Assembly: GCA_046303375.1 (NCBI GenBank)
Contig: JBKCGB010000077.1
Coordinates: forward strand, 1-16,139
Length of the DNA: 16,139 nucleotides
Source of the DNA: UBA965 sp046303375
Lineage (GTDB): Bacteria > Chloroflexota > Chloroflexia > Chloroflexales > Roseiflexaceae
Reading direction: 5' to 3'
Shown here: in pieces, positions 13,092-16,139 of the stretch
How positions within the stretch are numbered: position 1 is the first letter of the stretch
How the letters are laid out: each line of letters opens with the position of its first letter
Notes under the pieces: model-generated
What the model was told of the DNA's origin: nothing
Database searches by the model: none
Seen by the model: the letters and a program-made list of their open reading frames with translations, nothing else
Made by a program: the position numbers and the translations under genes

Positions 13092-15977
13092 CTGAACTTT
13101 TTCAAAAATCTTCTCGGTGGTGGTTCTGAAAAAGAGCTGCGCCGTATTGACCCCATCGTCAAGCAAATAAATGCGCTTGAAGCGAGTATTGCGGTCTGTA
13201 GTGACGACGAGCTTGCCGCCTATACGGCCAAGTTCAAGGCACAACTCGCAGACGGGGATACCCTCGATGATATTCTGCCCGAAGCCTTTGCGGTGGTACG
13301 CGAAGCATCCAAACGCATCAACAATCAACGTCATTTTGATGTGCAGCTCATCGGCGGCATCACGCTACATAGTGGGCGTATCGCCGAAATGAAAACCGGC
13401 GAAGGGAAAACGCTCGTCGCCACCCTGCCACTCTACTTGAATGCACTGAGCGGCGCGGGTGTGCACTTGATTACGGTCAACGATTATCTCGTGCGGGTGG
13501 GGGCAGGGTGGATGGCGCCCATCTACCATTTGCTCGGTCTGCAAGTTGCCGTGATTGCGCATGATTTCTCAGCAATTTTCGACCCTGATTATGTCGACCC
13601 CAATGCAACCAGTGATGACCGGCGACTCATCCATTGGCGCCCGGTAACCCGCCGTGCGGCATACCATGCAGACATCACCTATGGTACCAACAGCGAATTC
13701 GGCTTTGATTATCTGCGTGACAACATGGTGGTTGAAGAGGCTCAGTTGGTACAACGACCACTGAATTACGCCATCGTCGACGAAATCGACAACATTTTGA
13801 TTGACGAAGCACGTACACCGTTGATTATTTCGGGACCTGCCCAAGAAAGCAGTCAAGAATATCGTCGATTTGCGCAAATCGTGCGGAGTATGGTGCCAAG
13901 TCCATACACACCTGACCAGGTCAAAAAAGAAAACATCGATCCTGACGGTGATTTCATGATTGACCCACGCAGCAAATCCATCCAAATTACCGAGCAAGGG
14001 ATTTTCAAAGTTGAAAAATTGCTGCGTATCCCGCAAAACGAAAATCTGTATGATCCGAAGTATTACGAGTTGACACACTATCTCGATAATGCGCTACGGG
14101 CACAATTTGTTTATCACCGTGATCGCGACTACATGGTCGAGCCTGATGGTGAAGTGGTCATCATCGATGAATTTACTGGGCGCAAAATGAGTGGCCGCCG
14201 CTGGAGTGACGGTCTGCATCAGGCAGTCGAAGCCAAAGAAGGCGTACGCATGCGCCAAGAAAACGTCACTCTTGCGACCATCACGTATCAAAACTTCTTC
14301 CGCATGTACAAAAAGCTTGCCGGCATGACTGGTACTGCGGATACAGAGCGCGAGGAATTCGCCAAAATTTACAACTTAGAAGTAACGGTGATTCCCACGC
14401 ACCGCCCGATGGTCCGCAAAGACACCGATGACCAGATATATCGCACCGAAGCGGCCAAATTCAATGCGGTCATCAGCGACATCAAACAACAGTATGCGGC
14501 TGGGCGCCCTGTATTGGTTGGTACGACTTCTGTGGAAACATCGGAACGCCTGAGTCAGCTCCTCAAAAAAGCTGGCATCGTACACAACGTGCTCAATGCC
14601 AAGCAACACCAACGTGAAGCCACAATTATTGCCCAGGCGGGACGGCTAGGCACCGTCACCATTGCCACCAACATGGCTGGTCGTGGGACCGACATCTTGC
14701 TGGGCGGTAATCCAGACGGGTTGGTCGAATTAGTCCTAGGCGAGCAAAAAATACGCGGCGAAGATGCCACTCCTGAGCAGATTAATGTGGCACTTGTCGA
14801 AGCGCGACACCGCACCGAAACAGAGCGCGATGCGGTGGTAGCCCTCGGTGGCTTACATGTTATCGGGACCGAGCGCCACGAAGCGCGCCGTATCGACAAC
14901 CAGCTCCGCGGTCGTGCGGGACGTCAGGGAGACCCTGGCTCGTCACGCTTTTACTTGTCACTTGAAGACGATCTGATGCGCCGGTTTGGGCCAATGGAAC
15001 GTGTCAAGTCGCTGATGGAGCGTCTCGGTGTAGACGACGATGTACCCATCGAAGCAGGGCTAATTAATCGCTCAATTGAGAATGCGCAGACCCGCGTTGA
15101 AGGCTACAACTTCGACCTACGCAAACACACCGTCGAATTCGACAATGTGATGAACAAACAGCGTACGGTCATCTATGCGGATCGGCGGCAGATTCTTGCT
15201 GGTGAAGAATTGCGTGACCGCATTATCACGATGATGTCCGACGAAATCGAATCGCTCGTCACACAACACCTCGGTGATGATCCAGACGAATGGGACTTGG
15301 CACCGTTGATGCGCCCGCTCCGAGTGATTAATCCGCTGTTGCCCAAAGACATCGAAGAAGAGCTGATTGACCTCTCACGAGACGAAATCCTCGAAGAGCT
15401 CATCGCCCAACTCGAAGCCGCCTATGATGCACGCGAAGCCGCAGTCGGTAGTGAAAACATGCGGACCATTGAACGGCGCCTCATGCTTGCAATTATTGAC
15501 CGTCATTGGGTGGAATATCTAACAGGCATGGAGGATTTGCGCCAAGAAATCGGGCTCCAAGCCATAGCACAACGCGATCCTCTCATCGAATATCAGCGCA
15601 ATGCGTTTGGCATGTTCGAAGAACTCAAAACGAATATTCAACGCGAAGTCGTCTACCAGATTATTCACGTCTCGTATCAATACGAAGATCACTTGCGCCA
15701 GCTCGAAGCCGAGCAACTCAAACGGTTGGTCGCCGCACAAAAAGCACAGGTACAAGAGAATGCGGATACACCGGCTGCACGTACCGTGCGCAACGATACG
15801 CGCATGCCAGGGCGCAATGACCCGTGCCCGTGTGGGAGTGGGAAAAAATTCAAGGTCTGTCACCTTGGACGTGAACAAGAACTCCTTGCCGTGATGCAAA
15901 ACCAAGCCGGTAGCAGCACATCTAAGGACAAATCACCGACCAGCACAACCCCAGTGGCACGTGGCAAACGCCGCTAA
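13089..15977 (+). CDS. secA: Preprotein translocase ATPase SecA
   Basis: SecA is the ATP-driven motor that pushes unfolded preproteins through SecYEG. The 962-aa protein has the full layout: N-terminal LNFFKNLLGG, Walker A MKTGEGKT (101-108), TYGTNSEFGFDYLRDN, Walker B VDEIDNILIDEARTPLIISG (D231; the usual Val of DEVD is Ile), the preprotein-binding region, NBD2 with GTTSVETSERLS, TNMAGRGTDILLGGNPD and QLRGRAGRQGDPG, the helical scaffold/wing, and a C-terminal zinc tail CPCGSGKKFKVCH (C913, C915, C924, H925), which contacts SecB or ribosomes in other bacteria. An extra segment (about residues 164-189) precedes TYGTN and seems typical of Chloroflexi and some other phyla. The start is GTG 13089; the frame is open back to 12906, but that region carries the promoter. 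It ends 64 nt before gpmI. Confidence 0.98.
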   Translation: MLNFFKNLLGGGSEKELRRIDPIVKQINALEASIAVCSDDELAAYTAKFKAQLADGDTLDDILPEAFAVVREASKRINNQRHFDVQLIGGITLHSGRIAEMKTGEGKTLVATLPLYLNALSGAGVHLITVNDYLVRVGAGWMAPIYHLLGLQVAVIAHDFSAIFDPDYVDPNATSDDRRLIHWRPVTRRAAYHADITYGTNSEFGFDYLRDNMVVEEAQLVQRPLNYAIVDEIDNILIDEARTPLIISGPAQESSQEYRRFAQIVRSMVPSPYTPDQVKKENIDPDGDFMIDPRSKSIQITEQGIFKVEKLLRIPQNENLYDPKYYELTHYLDNALRAQFVYHRDRDYMVEPDGEVVIIDEFTGRKMSGRRWSDGLHQAVEAKEGVRMRQENVTLATITYQNFFRMYKKLAGMTGTADTEREEFAKIYNLEVTVIPTHRPMVRKDTDDQIYRTEAAKFNAVISDIKQQYAAGRPVLVGTTSVETSERLSQLLKKAGIVHNVLNAKQHQREATIIAQAGRLGTVTIATNMAGRGTDILLGGNPDGLVELVLGEQKIRGEDATPEQINVALVEARHRTETERDAVVALGGLHVIGTERHEARRIDNQLRGRAGRQGDPGSSRFYLSLEDDLMRRFGPMERVKSLMERLGVDDDVPIEAGLINRSIENAQTRVEGYNFDLRKHTVEFDNVMNKQRTVIYADRRQILAGEELRDRIITMMSDEIESLVTQHLGDDPDEWDLAPLMRPLRVINPLLPKDIEEELIDLSRDEILEELIAQLEAAYDAREAAVGSENMRTIERRLMLAIIDRHWVEYLTGMEDLRQEIGLQAIAQRDPLIEYQRNAFGMFEELKTNIQREVVYQIIHVSYQYEDHLRQLEAEQLKRLVAAQKAQVQENADTPAARTVRNDTRMPGRNDPCPCGSGKKFKVCHLGREQELLAVMQNQAGSSTSKDKSPTSTTPVARGKRR

Positions 15978-15991
15978 AGATTGATGCAATG

Positions 15992-16024
15992 CGGTGTCCC
16001 GTGATGGGGCACCGTACCTATTTT
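15992..16024 (+). terminator. Hairpin with T run between secA and gpmI
   Basis: CGGTGTCCC (15992-16000) pairs with GGGGCACCG (16006-16014) with one G-U pair and loop GTGAT, followed after TACCTA by TTTT. The T run starts 6 nt after the stem, so it may be a leaky terminator or attenuator rather than a full stop. Confidence 0.5.
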
Positions 16025-16041
16025 GCAACGAGGAGTATCGC

Positions 16042-16139
16042 ATGTCTGCATCGCGCCCCCGCCCCGTGTTACTCGCCATCTTGGATGGGCTCGGTGAACG
16101 CACCGACATTGTGGGGAATGCTGTCAAACAAGCCCACAC
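16042..16139 (+). CDS. gpmI: 2,3-bisphosphoglycerate-independent phosphoglycerate mutase, N-terminal fragment
   Basis: The first 32 codons are present; the gene runs off the window. PVLLAILDGLGERTD then GNAVKQAH matches the N-terminus of cofactor-independent phosphoglycerate mutases (alkaline phosphatase superfamily), which interconvert 3- and 2-phosphoglycerate in glycolysis using two Mn ions. D15 in ILDG is the expected metal ligand, and G-N-A-[IV] follows as usual. The common DGWG is DGLG here. ATG 16042 has AGGAG (16031-16035) at 6-nt spacing. No separate promoter is obvious in the 64-nt gap after secA, so read-through past the hairpin is possible. Alternatives are other alkaline-phosphatase-fold mutases such as archaeal-type ApgM, judged less likely. 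Confidence 0.82.
   Translation, partial: MSASRPRPVLLAILDGLGERTDIVGNAVKQAH

Noticed and set aside
13569..14078. Open minus-strand frame of 169 codons inside secA
   Set aside because: It is a shadow of the secA codon pattern with no recognisable motif.
1..16139. tRNA, rRNA, CRISPR array, insertion sequence or phage attachment site
   Set aside because: I saw no cloverleaf, regular repeat-spacer array, transposase motif or terminal inverted repeats in any gap.

Overview
The window looks like ordinary chromosome of a Chloroflexota bacterium, probably class Chloroflexia. The basis is two tandem TIGR03663-type GT-C membrane proteins (a family I know mainly from Chloroflexi and archaea), a SecA with an extra segment of about 26 residues before its YGT...GFDYLRDN motif, and AGGAG-type ribosome binding sites with a mix of ATG, GTG and TTG starts. 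The assignment is an inference. I see no rRNA, tRNA, CRISPR array, insertion sequence or phage gene.

Layout, left to right. (1) 1-1053 (+): the 3' part of a membrane-anchored J-domain protein with an extracytoplasmic jelly-roll-like domain. (2) 1055-2584 (-): an LCP (LytR-CpsA-Psr) glycopolymer ligase, tail-to-tail with the first gene and only 1 nt away. (3) 2665-4674 (+): a tight, overlapping three-gene operon of metallophosphoesterase, DUF3054 membrane protein and histidine phosphatase. It diverges from the LCP gene. (4) 4675-4960: a 286-nt AT-rich spacer ending in a good extended -10 promoter. (5) 4961-10599 (+): two paralogous polytopic glycosyltransferase-like proteins; the second carries a six-blade NHL propeller at its C-terminus. 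(6) 10621-10657: a perfect 15-bp hairpin shared by convergent genes. (7) 10637-12885 (-): an MFS exporter followed by an aminoglycoside-phosphotransferase-fold kinase. (8) 13089-15977 (+): secA, complete with C-terminal zinc-binding tail. (9) 16042-end (+): the start of gpmI, cut by the window edge.

How the genes fit together. Much of the window concerns the cell envelope. SecA drives protein export, the LCP enzyme attaches lipid-linked glycans to the wall or to proteins, and the two GT-C proteins probably use polyprenyl-linked sugars on the outer membrane face. The MFS-kinase pair resembles a small export/modification (resistance-like) unit. The J-protein may link cytoplasmic chaperone activity to an outside ligand-binding domain. 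Four of the five promoter candidates found share a TGn-TATRAT extended -10 with no convincing -35.

Most novel-looking items: the GT-C/NHL-propeller fusion beside its shorter paralogue, the J-domain/TM/jelly-roll architecture, and terminator hairpins that reuse coding sequence and stop codons.
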